From: Plantago ovata
Taxonomy: Eukaryota > Streptophyta > Magnoliopsida > Lamiales > Plantaginaceae
DNA length: 64,000 bases
Direction: 5' to 3'
Assembly (NCBI GenBank): GCA_028274465.1
Contig: CM051455.1
Location: 54,516,738 to 54,580,737, forward strand
Part shown: piece by piece, positions 63,088-64,000 of the stretch
Position numbering within the stretch: position 1 is the stretch's first letter
How the letters are laid out: each line of letters opens with the position of its first letter
Notes under the pieces: generated by a model
The model's input: the letters and a program-made list of their open reading frames with translations, nothing else
Database searches by the model: none
What the model was told of the DNA's origin: nothing
Made by a program: the position numbers and the translations under genes

Positions 63088-64000
63088 ATGGAGAGAAGTA
63101 GCTAGCATGAGAGGAGAATGGATGTCCATTTATGTTTCTGTTTCTGACATTTGACATTTAAATTGATTTTATGGATTGGATTGCATCGACTTTCCATCCA
63201 GGTCGGCACCTGTTACAATCTTAGCTAATCCAGATCCTTCCCTAGCCTTGCTTCACTCAATCTTTTAATTTATTTTTTTTTTTTGTTTTTTTTATTGTTT
63301 ACCTATACAATGAATTTCATATCGATCCATTTTATGGTGGCGCATGGATTATTGAGAAACCAGTGAGCCCTTGTCTCCTACATAGGTTGATTATAGAAAA
63401 TCTGTTGGCACTTAGATTGAAGTGGGGTGTTTGGAATGCGAGTATATCTTGAGGCAACTTCAGTTTGATTGCTTTGGGTCTTCTTGAAATCGGTCATGAT
63501 ATGGAGCTTAGTTGAATTGTAAATAGCTATACTCTTTTTTAAAAGAAGGCATGTAAATTAAAAACTACATGAATCTTGTTGTTTGCAAAAAGTTCCTCAA
63601 CAAGAGAATTTTATTATTAAAAAAAAATGCTATGCATCCACTTTTATTCTAGATTTTAATTTTTTTTTATTTCTATTTCTTTAACCTATCCTTTTTCCAG
63701 ATTATTCATATGTTTCGTTACTTCGTCTTTAATATTTATTTTTGCATTTTTATTTTTCTTATTTTCTAATTTTTATTATTTATCTAGTTCGAATGATCAA
63801 TGTATGTGAGTCCTTTAATTTCCAAGATTCTTCGTCTTTAATTTTGCACAGTCGTCGTTTGTTATTTTCTAATGGTCGCATTACATCTAGGCCCCCTACT
63901 AGTTTCTCTTATGATACATGGGTGACCAATTTATAATCAATTACATTGACATTCCCCGTTAGATTTTTTAATTATATCTAGGTCCACGAATTTGACTTTT
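63088..64000. other. AT-rich sequence, no gene supported
   Basis: Possible 3' flank of the frame above, then T/A-rich sequence. A 64-codon frame at 63742-63936 shows no domain and is likely chance. Confidence 0.4.

Overview
This is nuclear DNA of a flowering plant, almost certainly a eudicot. The evidence is GT-AG introns in every well-supported gene, plant-only gene families (a TDY-type MAP kinase, a MEI2-like RNA-binding protein, a class II PRPP synthetase), AT-rich spacers, and a dense load of plant transposons (MULE, Tourist/Harbinger, Stowaway/mariner, hAT, SINE, LTR). I cannot fix the species; an asterid is a guess only.

Layout. 1-78: start of an unidentified minus-strand gene, cut by the window edge. 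1.0-6.4 kb: a head-to-tail cluster of five small two-exon genes, four encoding GRF-type zinc fingers and one a Myb/SANT-like protein; each has its own TATA box, and two are broken by one in-frame stop. 7.3-13.7 kb: transposon belt with two MULE-type elements (9-bp target duplications), a Tourist MITE, a Stowaway MITE and an LTR fragment; one MULE carries a 22-bp-period array of interlocking palindromes. 14.0-20.4 kb: complete ten-exon MAP kinase gene, minus strand. 22.5-33.2 kb: two decayed mariner transposons in inverted orientation on either side of a five-exon orphan gene (25.2-27.4 kb) with two PAM2-like motifs and a probable GC-AG intron; the distal mariner is split by two solo LTRs. 33.4-48.6 kb: gene-poor nested transposons, including a Harbinger element inside a SINE, a solo LTR inside a hAT, and a multi-level nest inside a decayed Ty3/gypsy integrase. 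50.8-55.1 kb: complete twelve-exon MEI2-like gene, plus strand. 56.1-58.5 kb: complete seven-exon PRPP synthetase gene, minus strand, convergent with the MEI2-like gene. 58.5-63.1 kb: hAT element and a tandem duplication that copied PRPP synthetase exon 1 and a neighbouring unidentified reading frame.

The three conserved genes are unrelated housekeeping or regulatory genes, with no operon-like logic between them. The parts most worth following are the zinc-finger cluster, the PAM2-like orphan gene between inverted mariners, the palindrome array in a MULE, the repeated solo-LTR family with an exon-like acidic segment, and the partial duplication of the PRPP synthetase gene with an ATT microsatellite abutting its first donor site. 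All exon boundaries were placed by eye from reading frame, splice dinucleotides and family similarity; no alignment or database search was run.
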